From positions 4,834,501-4,898,500 of the forward strand of contig JAYJMM010000041.1 of NCBI GenBank assembly GCA_037349105.1: 64,000 nucleotides of DNA, in the 5' to 3' direction. Within the stretch, counting starts at the first letter, position 1; each line of letters starts with the position of its first letter. The position numbers and the translations under genes were made by a program. This DNA comes from Limnomonas spitsbergensis (lineage: Eukaryota; Chlorophyta; Chlorophyceae; Chlamydomonadales). Of the stretch, positions 9,701 to 19,799 are shown piece after piece. The notes beneath the pieces were generated by a model that saw nothing but the letters and a program-made list of their open reading frames with translations, was not told the DNA's origin and did no database searches.

Positions 9701-12015
9701 CAGCTACAATTGAGCCCCGCTGTTACGCTAAATTTCAGCTACATTTGAAGCAGCTGCCTTGAAGCAGCTGCTTTGAAGCAGCTGCCTTGAAGTGACATAG
9801 ACTTCCCTGGTTCCAGATCCACGTTTGTCTCATGCTCTCACAGTCATGGCAGCCCCAGGCCACACTACGTACCGGGATGTAGCTGAATTGTAGCTGAGGT
9901 GCTCTAAAATAGACAGTGCCACCCCTCCGCCCTGCCCATCATTAAGACTGACATGAGTGGGAGTGCAGGTCACTAGGCCACAAGCCTGGACCTGGATCAT
10001 CGGCCTGTAATACTTCAACTTGGGCAATGACCGAATGACGCGACATGCTCAGGCAAAAATTGAAACGCAGTAATGCAAAGACAGGCCCTCGGCCTTGCCA
10101 GTCATCATCAAGCTGTTCATCACAGGCATAGCATCTTTGGGAGAATGCTGATTGGTTTAGATAGATTGGCTGGCTTGTGCTTTTGCCTTTGTTTCGAGTA
10201 TGACATGCTGCTTGTCTGAATGTAATTTGTAATATGTAATATGTAATTTGAGGATTGAGTGTGTGCCAGGTGTTCAGGGAACACCAGGGCACTGGGCATG
10301 AGACCAAGAATCGCAAGTATACGCTACATGCTGTTTCTGAACTTTCGGGGCTGAAGTACCAATCCCACACCGGCGTGGCCTCGCTTGCCTTCCACACTTC
10401 CTCACACCTCGGGCTTTTTTCAATTGATTTCTCCATTTGAAAAAAAAGTGGCAGGCACTACAGAAAGAAAAGGACCGCACCTTCTACTGATGAGTTGTTT
10501 CCTGCTGGTTGCTCGTAGTTGGCCGTAACATGGGCATGCTGACCATGTTTGGTCGGAATCGGGCCTTTGGCAGGCCTGGGGTGGCCTGCTTAAGGTAGTC
10601 TCGTAGCCACACAAATATTTGTTGTCACAACACCGGTATCAATCGATGTTCTCCGTTTGGTGCTTGCAGTTGGTCGTAACATGGGCATGCTGTCCATGTT
10701 TGAGGAGGCAGTTCAGGCCAAGGTGGGCAGCTACACGCCCGAGGGGCACAGCGCAAGCAACCGGGCAGCGGACTGCAAGAAGATGGCCATGTGCCAGGCC
10801 AAGCAGAACGGTGTTTGGAAGGCCGCCTCGGTCAAGATTGCGGCAAATCTGGTGAGAGCGGGGCATCACTGTTTTGACTCCTAAAGCTCCTAAACCTGCC
10901 CGGGCGACGGCTTCGTTTCCTCTCATCATCTCCCTCTTATCCTCCGTACTGTTATTTTGTTACTCAAGTTGACCGACAGTTTGTTGACAAAGCTAATTTA
11001 TAACTGCTTTTGTCCAGCCAGGTGACCCCTCCCCATGGTGTCTTATCGGACCTGTCCAGCCACCTGCTCCGCCTCCCCTCCTCCCTTCCCTGCCGTCCAC
11101 TGTATTTTCTTAACACAATTTGATGGACAGTTCTTGAAGGTCTTTCATAAACTTGCCTCCCTTGGTCCAGGTGACCCTGCACGACCACTCTCTCATGGTG
11201 CCCGAGGCCATTTCTGCGCTAGAGGAGCGTGAGGCAGCCCTGGATCATGTGTTCACCCTGGAGGAAGACTTGGCCCTCAAGAAACATCAGATGGAGCAGC
11301 TGCAGGCAGAGGGAGCGGGCGGCAGCAAGGTGGGGGCAAGAGGGTGAGGGGAAGGGGGGGGGGGGGGACAAGGGGGGGGCAAGACGGAGGGGAACGGGGT
11401 TGGTTCGTGTGCCAACTAAAATCAAATCTGTTTTCATGCTGGCGTTCGAATTTTTTGTTAAGCCTGTTGCATGGGGGTGCATGCTGGTGTAAGAGTTTAG
11501 GGTTAAGCCGGCTTGCATGGGGTTTTGCATGGTGGTATAAGAGTGAAGGGACAGGCCTACTTGCCTGGGGTTGCGTACTTGCGTGCTGGTATTGGGTGGG
11601 AGGTCTGAGAGTAGGCTGAGAGGAAAGGCTGGATGAAAACAAGCGGTCGAGCAGTCACATACTGCCCCCGGCGTGGCAGTGTTAACCACAGTGATGTCGT
11701 GTCATGGCACAGGGCCTGCTGCAGCGGACGTCGTCTTTCCGCAGCCCGGAGGTGCGCTCCTCGCAGCTGCAGCAGAGCACGGCCGTGCTCAGCAGCCAGA
11801 TCAAGCTGGAGCGGGAGCATTACGCGCTCATCAAGGCCCGCAACAAGAGCGAGCTGGCGAGGCTGGGGCTGGTGCGCGAGGCGGACTTCAAGCGCATGAT
11901 GACCATGTTTGCAAACACGCAGCTGCAGCTGATGCAGGCGTCGACTGAGATGTGGGCGTCGCTGGCCAAGCAGTTGTCGGAGACAGGGGCCTCGGGGTCG
12001 AGCTCTCAGGCTTAG
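770..12015 (+). CDS. SNX2-like sorting nexin (PX-BAR), 11 exons
   Basis: Exons: 770-1367, 3235-3323, 3985-4110, 5313-5444, 6522-6651, 7300-7496, 8675-8713, 9607-9673, 10670-10851, 11171-11329, 11713-12015. All phases close, giving about 673 aa. Residues 1-200 are a Ser/Pro-rich, poorly conserved N-terminus. A PX domain (about 210-350) shows VKRRFSDF (264-271) and PPLPKK (287-292), the usual phosphoinositide-binding positions. A coiled-coil BAR region (about 420-670) follows, with LHDHSLMVPEA and a RADF-like READF motif near the C-terminus. The layout matches plant SNX2 proteins, which act with SNX1 and retromer on endosomal membranes. Intron 6 uses a GC donor (CAG|GCAAGT). The frame is open upstream to 674, so the start could lie in an unseen exon. 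The stop is TAG at 12013. Confidence 0.8.
1339..2260 (+). repeat. Minisatellite seeded by SNX2-like exon 1 end
   Basis: About ten degenerate units of 60-80 bp fill the start of intron 1. Unit 1 is the real exon end plus donor: CATGGCGCTGGCGACGCAAG, then CCCTGATAAGG|GTGAGC. Later units keep CATGGTGCTGGTGATGCAAG-like cores at 1417, 1479, 1545, 1612, 1685, 1747, 1810, about 1939 and 2217, joined by GTGTGTGTG spacers. Confidence 0.8.
2012..2153 (-). mobile_element. Dispersed repeat family B (SINE/LINE-tail-like)
   Basis: On the minus strand this runs from CCATGTTCCTGCCCC through GGCTGTGCATGGTAG to GTTCAGCAGGGCCCAGCGGG. It is clearly homologous to 19056-19204 and 49270-49384 on the plus strand. 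The family has the same GGCCnAGCnTTnAGCAGGGCCCAG core as the LINE tails of the window but a different upstream body. It lies in SNX2 intron 1. Confidence 0.65.
2484..2507. repeat. Interstitial telomere-like CCCTAAA repeats
   Basis: Three perfect tandem CCCTAAA units plus partials lie inside SNX2 intron 1. This is the Arabidopsis-type telomere motif. Confidence 0.8.
3400..3450 (+). repeat. Echo of SNX2-like exon 2 end with donor
   Basis: The segment around GTGCTCCTCATGAGTGTAAA, then GGAAGCCGGAAGGGTGAGG, mirrors the real exon 2 end at 3290-3330 (GTCCTCATCCGAGTCAAGG, then AAGCCGAAAAG|GTGAGG). It lies about 115 bp downstream in intron 2. Confidence 0.65.
3590..3984 (+). repeat. Upstream echoes of SNX2-like exon 3 start with acceptor
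   Basis: About four copies (near 3600, 3695, 3790 and 3880; period about 92-105 bp) of the acceptor plus first exon bases precede the real exon at 3985. The nearest copy is almost identical: CGTGCAGTATGAGGTGAAGA, then ATGCACTCGGCCTCAAGAGC. Older copies decay with distance from the exon. Confidence 0.8.
4194..4830 (+). repeat. Downstream echoes of SNX2-like exon 3 end with donor
   Basis: The exon 3 end (GGCCAGCGGTGTGGAGGTGA, then AGCGCCGCTTCAGTGACTTT, GAT|GTGAGG) is copied essentially exactly at 4194-4258. It appears in decayed form near 4300-4370, 4493-4560, 4634-4700 and 4768-4830. Only the first boundary at 4110/4111 is used in the gene model. Confidence 0.8.
4917..5036. repeat. TTTAGGG-based minisatellite (interstitial telomere-like)
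   Basis: TTTAGGG doublets alternate with TCCAGGATTTG in repeats of about 24-25 bp, four to five times, inside SNX2 intron 3. Confidence 0.8.
5505..5790 (+). repeat. Downstream echoes of SNX2-like exon 4 end
   Basis: The exon 4 end and donor (CGCGCAGACCTGCAG|GTATGGATGGTGTGAA) recur near 5530-5560 (CAGACGCGCAGGCTTGTAGG, then TGTGAAT), 5690-5715, 5740-5760 and 5770-5795 (CTGACCTACAGGTATGAATG). Confidence 0.7.
6246..6480 (+). repeat. Upstream echoes of SNX2-like exon 5 start
   Basis: Two near-complete copies at about 6246-6330 and 6398-6480 cover the acceptor and the first 70 bases of exon 5. Each reads GCAGGTTTTC...GTGCTGTGGTGG...CACCCCGTACTGCAGCAGTT and on to CTCCAGCAAGGAT. The real exon begins at 6522. 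The encoded peptide resembles FLRAVVAHPVLQQ in all three. Confidence 0.85.
6885..7299 (+). repeat. Upstream echoes of SNX2-like exon 6 start
   Basis: Three units of about 115 bp each contain GATCCTAAACCC, then TGCGCA-like acceptor text, then CCCCCAAGG. They lie near 6890, 7010 and 7130 and parallel the true acceptor region 7265-7330. Each carries a telomere-like TCCTAAACCCT stretch. Confidence 0.7.
7548..7740 (+). repeat. Downstream echoes of SNX2-like exon 6 end (GC donor)
   Basis: A clean copy of the exon 6 end at 7548-7606 (CGGGAGCTGCCGGAAGATGA, then GGTGGACCTGAGGCAGGCGA) follows the real one at 7441-7500. Shorter GAGGCAGGCAAGT and TGTAGCTGA units continue to about 7740. The copy also keeps a GC dinucleotide where the donor falls. 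Confidence 0.75.
8160..8305. repeat. GGTTTATGGGGTTTA minisatellite, telomere-like
   Basis: Repeated GTTTATGGGG, GTTTAAGG and finally GTTTAGGGTTTAGGG units occur in SNX2 intron 6, a degenerate TTTAGGG-related array. Confidence 0.6.
9735..9795. repeat. Short GAAGCAGCTGCCTT tandem repeat
   Basis: Four units of about 15 bp (TTGAAGCAGCTGC with variants) occur in SNX2 intron 8. Confidence 0.7.
10517..10556 (+). repeat. Upstream echo of SNX2-like exon 9 start
   Basis: GTTGGCCGTAACATGGGCAT, then GCTGACCATGTTTGG, copies the first 35 bases of exon 9 (10669 on: GTTGGTCGTAACATGGGCAT, then GCTGTCCATGTTTGAGG). It lies 150 bp upstream in the intron. Confidence 0.8.
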
Positions 12016-13136
12016 TGTAATGATATGGCGCTCAGGCTGATGGGTTCAATGTGTACCGGTAGTTATTATTATCTTATGGGGGGAGTGGGTGGGGGTGGGA
12101 GGGACAAAAAAGGTTGTGGAGATCGGTGATATTAGATCACACGGCTGTCGTGGGGATTGAAGCTGGCTCAATATTTTCAGTACCTGTATAGGTGGGTGGG
12201 TGCCTCAGCTCCATGCGCCTTGCTGGCTCCAAATGGATTGGAGAGGAAGCTGAAACCTTACCGCATGGTGCCAAGCTGTATGATGAATCATTGAATGGTT
12301 TCATCTGGGCACGCACGGGTCGCACGCCATGTGCCTCTGTGGGGACCTGTCTCTGTTCTTTCGCTCGCTATCTTAGTTTATTTTTGTGCTGGTTTCTGGG
12401 CACCTGTACCATGCATTAAATGTGATGCTCTGCTGGACTCTGCTGGACTTGAAAAAATCCACAATTCACTGGTGGCAGGAAAGGTATCCCAGCTCGCTAT
12501 CACTGAGGTCCATAAATATGTTATGATTCATGGGGGGATCCCAGGGCCTGCCTGTTTTTCTCCTTCCAGGGCCTGAGTGGTATTTGGGTACTAGACCCTT
12601 GCACCCTCTTGTCGCCCTACGATGTTGCCCAAAGGGCACAAGGGTTTAGGGTGCCCAAGCTACACTTCCGGCTGGCAGGGCCTGGTGCAGATGGGCCATT
12701 TAATCCCAACTCGCTGGCTGAAGGTCTATGGAAGGTTGGACAGCTAGTTGGAGAAATGGTGGCCGTACGGCAGGCCCCGAAGATGGTCTGGCACGCTGTA
12801 GAGAAGCACCAGGAGAAGCACTGGAAATCGCCTGAGCATGGCTTGTTGTTGACATGGCCTTGTATAGCCATGGTCAGGCATTTATTCAAGTTCATGCCAA
12901 CAGCTTCGAAACCAAGCCCTAAATTGTGATCCTTTGATTTTGTATCATCCGTGCCATCTTGCTGCTACCAATACATTTTCTGGGACGATTACTTCAAACG
13001 GATCAGAATGGCAGAGGTGAGGAATGGCTCAAGTCCAGGGCAGGCCCACACGCACTGGCAGGGCCCGATGCGCTGTAGGTGGTAGGGGGGTTGGATCGTG
13101 CATCATCGAACATTGAAATCCAGTGATTAAAAACTG
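12016..13136. other. Intergenic region between SNX2-like and YCII genes
   Basis: No gene was recognised. A dispersed repeat at about 12370-12465 contains CCATGCATTAAATGTGATGC followed by TCTGCTGGAC. Related text recurs at 38185-38235 (+) and, inverted, at 43195-43240. An open frame at 12609-12929 has no recognisable motif. Confidence 0.5.
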
Positions 13137-15927
13137 ATGATGATTTCATCGGTGCTCAGACAGTCGGCAGGCATCGTGAGCAGGACAGGGCGCACATCCG
13201 TCCGCTGCATGGTCCGTGATGACGTTGTTGGATCGAGACGCGTTCTCGCATCCCGCTCGAGCTAACCAGTGCACCCATCCACTCGCAGGCTTCTGCGGCA
13301 ACAGCGGCTCCCAAGTATCACATCTTGCAATACAACTACGTCTCCGACATTCTCGAGAAGCGAGGGCCATACCGGGCGGACCACATCGCGGGAGCCAAAC
13401 AGCAGGTCAGTGCGTTTTTTTGTAACGCCTCCAAGGAATGGGGCTTGCGGGATGGCATCAGCGGTATGTCGTGTCCAGACTCTGATAAAGGAAAAGACAG
13501 GTAGGGAACTGTATTGTATGGCTCCATGTACCTGCTGCCTGCCCATGCATTACCTTCCATTGGGGCACCTGCTGGCCCTGGACCCTGCCCACGAGGCAGA
13601 CGCTGTTGCCCATGTGGCAGGCAGCCAGGCACTCTTTACCCATGCTCCAGTGGCATAGCAGAACCCTTAATAAATCTCTACCCGTGCGTACAATACCAGT
13701 GCTGCAATTGCTTCCAACATGCGAGCATGTCGCGATGAGCTGGCGTCAGCAACCCATGCCTGCTTTATTTTGTGCGGGCCAGACCACAAACGGGTTTGGA
13801 TCAACCCTGGACTTTTATAACAGGCCACCGTTGTAAGGGGATGTGCAGCCACCACTGGGCCGATGGGGACCAGACCTTGACCGACCTGCCGCTAGATGTC
13901 CAAGAAACTGTGCTGCCTGCACCAGGCCCCACTGGCCGTAGGCCATGACGTAGCTGACTTGAAGCTGTTGTAGCTGACTTGAAGCTGTTGTAGCTGACTT
14001 GTAGCTGACGCACACTGAGCTAACCAGTGATCCCTACGTCTCCTGTCTGTCAGCAGATGGCGATGGGGTGTCTATACATATCATGCTGTTACAGCAAACA
14101 CCCAACTACACTATTTATATTCCCTAACCAGTTCTGCTGCTACCGTTTGTCGTTTTGCGGTTCTGCTGCTACCATATGTCGTTTTGCGGTTCCGCTGCCA
14201 ACGTTTTGTCTTTTTGCGGTTCTGCTGCTACCGTTTGTCTTCTTGCGGTTCAGGCACTCATCCTGACCGCGGTGTGGTTCTGATGTGTCACAGGCTGAGT
14301 CTGGCAAGATGGTGATGGCTGGTGCGTTTGGAGACACACCAGAGGGCGCTCTGTTCATCTGGAAGGATGCGACGCCTGATGTAAGCTATGGAATGGGTTG
14401 TACTGTCGCCTGGGGTGATCTTTCGCTTGGGGTGTACTGCCGCCGGGGTGTTCTTTTGCCTGGAGTGTACTGTTACACTTGTGTGCATCCGGATGGCTGG
14501 CATGATGGCAGCTGCATCTGCCTCTGCATTTGTTTACCTTTCCCTTCCGCTTGGCTGCCAGCATGGCCATCCCCTCCGCGGGCACATTTCTGCACAGAGT
14601 GCTTAAATCAGTGGAGGAAATGGGGAGTGCTGATGCCATGCTTGGGCTATGATGTTGCCTCAGGTGATGATCCCCTGTAAGGTACTTCAGTGCTTCATGG
14701 GAAACCCCATGTCTCACACCGCGCCTCCATCACCGGCTTTCGGCGCGCAGCCTCTAGCCTGCTCGGTTCCTTCTTGAGCAGGAAATCATTGGCCTGATGG
14801 ATTCTCAGCCAGAGTACCATATCCTCTTCTCATGTAGGAGATCAAGGTGTTTGCCTCTGTCTATTTGATTCCGAGAGCCTGAGTGGGCTGTAGTGTTTTC
14901 CTTTGCTTGCAAGAGATCACAGGCCAGCACGATCCTCGCTTCTCATCCCAAAAAATGTCACTTGCGTGCTAGGGATCGTGTTTGTTTCAATACAGCACTG
15001 GGCCGTAGGCTCGTTTGATTCCCTGCTTGGTTCCCTGTTTGGGAAGGCTGCAGATTCTCACATGTTTCGCAACGCTTGATTTTGTGTGCAGGAGATCAAG
15101 GCCTTTGTCGCAGCAGACCCGTACGTCAAGGCAGGCTTGGTGCCCACATGGTAAGTACTATTATTTTATGTTTGCGCACTTCAGCTACACTACGGCCGGC
15201 AGGGTTTGGTCAGGTGCTTGGCCCACTGGCTGTAGGCCAGTCAGGGTTGAATCTTCATCAGCCCAGGTTTAGTCTTGGTATTTTTTGGCATTTTATGTGA
15301 ACTTGGGACAATGCTGCTGTTTACCTTTCTCTCCCTCCTGGGATGGTGCATGCTACCGCATTGTAGGAGTGCATGACCAAATGTTCAAATTTAGCTCTTG
15401 TCTGGTAACACCCTCGCGTGCCGCGTGTGTTGAACTTGGTCAGGGCTTACAACAGGTCCTATACATGTTTGGCAGTGATGTGCATGTTTCGCGATAGAAA
15501 TGTTTTGATAAGTGCCCAATTTGGGCTTGTCTGGGGTCTTTCACCCAGTCATGATAAAACTTTTATGATTGCAAATTGATGATTTTTCTAGATACTTCAA
15601 GGTATGTGTTGTGGCTGTTCAGACACCCGCGATGGTGGGGTGTGAGTCATCATTTATTTTGCATCTTCAGCTGTCTTAAGAGGCAGTATAGAAGAGGTAA
15701 GTGCAAGGCAACTGTCACTCTCTGTAAGGATGCATTATATCTCGTAATATGCTGTCATCACTTTTGCTAGCCACCATCTTGCTGATGCTCTGCTGGCCAA
15801 AAGAACAACTGGTTTCAATATATGACTTGCGTCCATGTCACTGTCCTGCTGTTTGTGTCTCAAGCCGTGAACATGTGTTGCTTGACAATGCAGGCACATC
15901 AAGCCTTATGCCGTGGTCGTGCCTTAA
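13137..15927 (+). CDS. YCII-domain protein with organelle-type presequence, 5 exons
   Basis: Exons: 13137-13211, 13289-13405, 14294-14380, 15092-15150, 15894-15927. Phases close and give 123 aa ending in TAA. Residues 1-25 are basic and Ser/Arg-rich (MMISSVLRQSAGIVSRTG...) without acidic residues, which suggests a mitochondrial or plastid presequence. Residues 34-123 form a YCII fold: a YHILQYNYVSDILEKRGPYR beta-helix start with DH at 56-57, a GKMVMAGAFGD strand-loop, ALFIWKDATPDEIKAF, then the DPYVKAGLV signature (102-110) and the final beta strand HIKPYAVVVP. YCII proteins are small alpha-beta dimers related to dehalogenase-like enzymes, and most have no known substrate. Exon 1 ends with ATG|GTCCGT, a weak donor, so the first splice is the least certain. 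Confidence 0.82.
13940..14012. repeat. TAGCTGACTTGAAGCTGTTG tandem repeat and family
   Basis: Three units of about 20 bp lie in YCII intron 2, at the edge of a dispersed repeat (about 13790-14012) with GGGCCAGACCACAAAC and CCCACTGGCCGTAGGCC text. Related TAGCTGACATGTAGCTGA ends occur near 7515, 35400, 42605 and 55010. Confidence 0.5.
14128..14262. repeat. GCGGTTCTGCTGCTACCGTT minisatellite
   Basis: Four degenerate units of about 30 bp (GTTTTGCGGTTCTGCTGCTA, then CCGTTTGTC) lie just upstream of YCII exon 3. Confidence 0.75.
14395..14480. repeat. GGGTGTACTGCCGCC minisatellite after YCII exon 3
   Basis: Three to four units (TGTACTGTCGCCTGGGGTGA, TCTTTCGCTTGGG and variants) begin directly after the exon 3 donor. 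Confidence 0.6.
14770..15091 (+). repeat. Upstream echoes of YCII exon 4 start
   Basis: GTAGGAGATCAAGGTGTTTG at 14836 copies the real acceptor and exon start (GCAGGAGATCAAGGCCTTTG at 15088). Both are preceded at about 40 bp by GATTCTCA. Weaker copies lie at 14778 (GAGCAGGAAATC) and 14910 (GCAAGAGATCAC). Confidence 0.6.
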
Positions 15928-16890
15928 GGCTTCCCTCGTGCACCCAGAGCTGCATGATGTGCCGCTGCGGGTCCTCGACTTGCTGAGAAGCGGCTGAAAT
16001 AGATAGAACTGGCAAGAGAACTCGAGCAGTCATTTTATTTTGATAGCCCTGTCCAGAGAGCCTAGTGTAGAATTTGCAGCATCAAATAGATATGGCCTGG
16101 AATGGTGACTGACCGGTTTTTGAACATTTTTTGGCATGCATGACTGTCCACCAACTGGGCTGGATCTCTCTATGGAGGGTTAAGGGGGGATGCCCGAGGT
16201 TTGCTAGACACTAGACACGCTATTAATTGGACCACTAGGTCGAAGATCGGAGGGCTGCGTGTTCGCTCATTCTTCGATTTCGGAAAAAGGGCGGTTGGGA
16301 CGGCTAGCAGCCCCGGCAGTTGTTTTGTGATGGGCACAGTTCTGGCTTTCGTACGCCCCAAAGCAGGGCGGAGGCACGGCATGTTCAAGAAAATCGCGTC
16401 AGAGTAAACATTTCTGGCGACATGCACATGGCTGCTGCATCTCGGCGTTGCTTTGGCAATTTTCAAATTTTGCACATGTTCATGAGGTGCGGATTCACTT
16501 TTTGCCTGCTGAATTGGTAGTGTAACTGCCGATTACAGGTACTCTCCTGTATCCGTGCTTCGTCTTTCCATTGTAGCTATGGGCCGCTAGGGCCTCGGGC
16601 TGACACGTTCTCCTCTCAATGTCAAGGCACAGGGCGACAGATCAAGCGGCCTCACACTTTTTTGAAAGTCCAGGCGAACGAACTAACGCTAACGGTCTTG
16701 GTCCGATTGAAGATGAGACGCGCAGCAGGCTACTAGTTGTAGACGGTGGTAGATACTGGCTCATGAACCTGTAGTAGGATCTGCAGGACTATCCTCGCAT
16801 TAGGTGCGCCAGTCTGGCGGTTCGAAAACTCGGATAAAACCTTGATGAAACCTCATCTGGATAACCAAACCTACCACCCTGCAGATTGGA
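15928..16890. other. Intergenic region, nothing recognised
   Basis: Unique-looking sequence between the YCII gene and RBCS copy 1. No coding signature, RNA gene or clear repeat was seen. Confidence 0.4.
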
Positions 16891-16920
16891 TGGGCATGCC
16901 ATCTTGCCCTGAGGATAAAG
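16891..16920 (+). promoter_or_regulatory. Conserved RBCS proximal promoter box, copy 1
   Basis: TGGGCATGCC followed ten bases later by GAGGATAAAG, about 79 bp before the ATG. It is a diverged form of the TGCCGATCAGGATAAA box of the other RBCS copies. Confidence 0.6.
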
Positions 16921-16998
16921 GGCTGGCAGATAACTTAACATCCACTCTATCTTCTGTGACCTCTCTGCCTTTCACTTCTCCTTGTCAGATCTTCAGAA

Positions 16999-17587
16999 AT
17001 GTCCATCGCCATGAAGTCCTCCATGAAGACATGCACTGTCAGGGCTGCCCCCGTTGCCACCCCCGTCAAGGCCTCCAGCATGATGGTCTGGCAGCCGGTG
17101 AACAACAAGTGAGTCTAAAGCCTAAAGCCAGATTTCCCAACCATAGCCCAGGTCCCAGCTTCTTTGCTATTTGTCGGTGCGTATGCTTCTTGTTAGGTCA
17201 TGTGATTCCGGGTCATGTGGGCAGGCCCAATAGATCAGGTGTATCCCTCTTGATTAGGTCGCATGGCAAGCAAGGTTTCATTTCACTGCTGTGCCACGTC
17301 CTGTTGGACTTCCATACACGAAACCTCAATCCTCAGTGCCCTCTACGTCTGCCATACCCCATTGATCCTTCCGTTACTGGGTCATGTTCAAGCTGCCCAT
17401 GTTCGGCTGCACTGACCCCAGCCAGGTCCTGAAGGAGGTGGCCAACTGCCAGAAGTCCTTCCCCCAGGCCTACATCCGCCTGGTTGCCTTTGACAACCTC
17501 AAGCAGGTCCAGTGCATGGGCTTCCTCGTGCAGCGCCCCAGCGGAGCCACCGAGTACTGCCCGGTTGAGAAGCGCTCTGTTGCATAA
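16999..17587 (+). pseudogene. RBCS: RBCS copy 1, missing exon 2 (pseudogene)
   Basis: Exon 1 (16999-17108) is intact: ATG, short transit peptide, MMVWQPVNN, donor AA|GTGAGT. No sequence for exon 2 ([10 protein letters not shown]...FGPVAS) is present. Exon 3 homology begins only at about 17371 with CCGTTACTGG, so the acceptor and the codons for NYYDN are missing. From there exon 3 runs in frame to TAA at 17585 and is almost identical to the functional copies. The deletion therefore spans the end of intron 1, exon 2, intron 2 and the exon 3 start. Any product would lack the betaA-betaB loop and first strand and could not assemble as a small subunit. The near-perfect exon remains point to recent loss or to gene conversion from intact copies. 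An assembly collapse is the alternative. Confidence 0.85.
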
Positions 17588-19720
17588 ACAGGCATCCGGC
17601 TTTTAGAAAAGCAGATATACATGGCGAGATTTTGAGTTGAACCGAAATGCTTCACGAACCGAAACTCAATATTTTGCCACGTGTTTTTAGGCACGGTATT
17701 GGCATGTACAACCTGCGACCAGGTGTTAATAGATAAAACATTTGAACTATTGTCTTTCGCTCTTCCTCCATGAAGATTCATGCGCTTAGCAGCATTTGCC
17801 GGTCCAGGTGTTGGCAATAATTTTTCCTGATATTCCCTTCCTGGGTTACCAGTACTTGGTACACGCAAAACACATGGAATCACTGAGAGGCTAATTTTTT
17901 CCCGCACAAGCCTTACTTGCTTTATTTAAGCAGGGCCCAGAAGTGTAACGTCATGAACTGAGAGGCTGATTCGTTCTAGCTGTGGTGTACCTCCATTAAA
18001 CCATGAGAACAGCAGTTTGACCTCGGCTGTGACCATTTGATAAGGCCCCTTTCCCAGATCACACCTTCAGCAACATTTAGTCTTTCCCTACCAGCCCAAC
18101 ACAGCCGAGCTTTCAGCCGGGCCCAGCTAGTAAGCACCGTCCTAAACCTTCAGCGACTGAAATTATCCTGGTTTGAGTCTACCTTCTAGTTCACCCCAGA
18201 AGTCTCAGCACCTGCTCAGCACTACCGCTATCATGGATAAAAGGAAATAGACAAAACTGGATTAGCCGATGACGTGGATGGATTGGTATCATTTCGGTAT
18301 GACACCCTCTACCTTGAGCACCGCACAAACATAACAGTGGCCAAACAAATAGAAAACAATCTCACAATAGCAAGAAGTAAAGAGCAATCTTGAAAGAATC
18401 AAGCATTTTTATCGTAACTAATGTTAAGGTTGGCGAAGGCTGGGTCCAAAAACACCTACCCCACTTGTTATATTTCATGTCGACCACAATTCTCGAACCC
18501 CTGCCTTGCAGAGCTGAGACCCCTGTTGCAAACCATTCAAGAAATAGGCAGCCCGGCTGGCAGCTGCATACATTTTTGACCTTACCAATATTTGCAAATG
18601 CCGCTGTTCGGCCACCAATTGGTGGGTTGGGACCTACACTCTGACCTACACTTGAGGCTGAAGGCCACAGTATGCTCCCTATTTCATAACCCTGTCAGCC
18701 GTTAACACTGAATTCCTTATCCCTCCTCCCTTCCAGCTCCGTTGATCAAGGCTCAGAGGTGTGACGTCATCAACCAAAATGAGGGGTCCCTCAGAAAAGA
18801 TAAGGCCTTGACTCAAAAACTATGTCAGCTCCCATACTTCTGTGTGGTGACATGATGACATCAGACTGGCACATGGGATTGATGGATCTTAACCAGCAGG
18901 GAGACATCTCAGAGTGTGGGTAGCCAGCATTATTTATTTTAGTGCACACTTGACCACGTTCGGAAGCTGCTGGGCAGCCATCCCTCGGCTAATGGGGACC
19001 CAACCTTGACCCAAGCAGAGCAATCCTCTCTCTCCCCCTGTCTGGATCGCCGGGCTCCATGTTCCTGCCCCCCTCCTATATCAGGGTGGCATGGCTGTAC
19101 CACGGTCCCTGGCTGTGCATGGTAGCTGGAATTGAGCTTGCTCATCTCCTACCAGCCCCGCGCGGCCAAGCGTTCAGCAGGGCCCAGCGGGTATGCACCG
19201 ACATAATCTATGTGATGTTGGCAGCCAGGTCTCTGGGCATCAGACCGCGTGCATTGCATCGGCTCGAACAAATGTGCGCGTGGCTGTATAAGCCCATGCT
19301 GCAGGTGCTGCAGTGGAACACTGCCCTCGCTGTGTACCGTAATTACTGCGCCAGTGTCAGGGAGCTTGATCCTATTGAACAATCTTACGCACTAATGCAT
19401 GCAGCTGAACCGGTAAAGTCGCCTTCCTGGTCGCTCTGATGGTGGCAACGAGGCACATGCGTGCTGCAGCTTTGCAGATCTGTGGAACACGTCGTCCCCA
19501 TGCCGTCCTTAGTCGAACGTCCGCATGTCGAGGATATATAACCTTGAGTGGGATGGATTGGACGGCCGCATTGAAGCCATCACAGTATCAAACTATCTTG
19601 GCTTGAAATCAGCCAGCTGGTGTATACCGTGAAATCTATCGATCGAAGCGGAATTGGCATGACAAGCTTAAGACGGTCCTGACGCTTGACACACAGGGTT
19701 CGTGATGAGGGCGGCCCACA
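17588..19720. other. Intergenic region with LINE tails
   Basis: Mostly unrecognised. Short LINE-tail scraps lie at about 17928-17960 (AGCAGGGCCCAGAAGTGTAA, then CGTCATGAA) and 18730-18775. A family-B scrap lies at 18087-18142 and a full family-B copy at 19056-19204. The 126-codon frame at 19059-19439 begins inside that repeat and has no recognisable domain. Confidence 0.5.
19056..19204 (+). mobile_element. Dispersed repeat family B copy
   Basis: Homologous over about 145 bp to the inverted copy at 2012-2153, from CCATGTTCCTGCCCC to GGGCCCAGCGGGTATGCACC. It is well conserved, so of moderate age. Confidence 0.7.
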
Positions 19721-19723
19721 ATC

Positions 19724-19735
19724 TTATCTAGACAG
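19724..19735 (+). promoter_or_regulatory. Distal RBCS promoter element TTATCTAGACAG, copy 2
   Basis: Matches TTATCTCGACAA upstream of copy 3 (47122) and TTATCTTGACAA upstream of copy 4 (55597). It lies 148 bp before the proximal GATAAA box. Confidence 0.5.
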
Positions 19736-19799
19736 CTTGGTCACGGCTGTTCGAAAGCAGACTTTTCTCATCGGTTTTCAGATCTTCTATACGGCGCCT

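Noticed and set aside
10270..10345. Possible SNX2-like exon (VFREHQGTGHETKN)
   Set aside because: Exon 8 (phase 1) joins exon 9 at 10670 perfectly. Inserting this piece breaks the phase.
12609..12929. 106-codon open frame
   Set aside because: No motif, no supporting splice structure, and it overlaps an equally long frame on the other strand.
16800..16850. Possible tRNA (GGCGGTTCGAAAACTC)
   Set aside because: A GGTTCGAAA T-loop-like string is present, but no matching acceptor or anticodon stem could be folded around it.
19059..19439. 126-codon open frame
   Set aside because: The first half is the family B repeat. The remainder has no recognisable domain.
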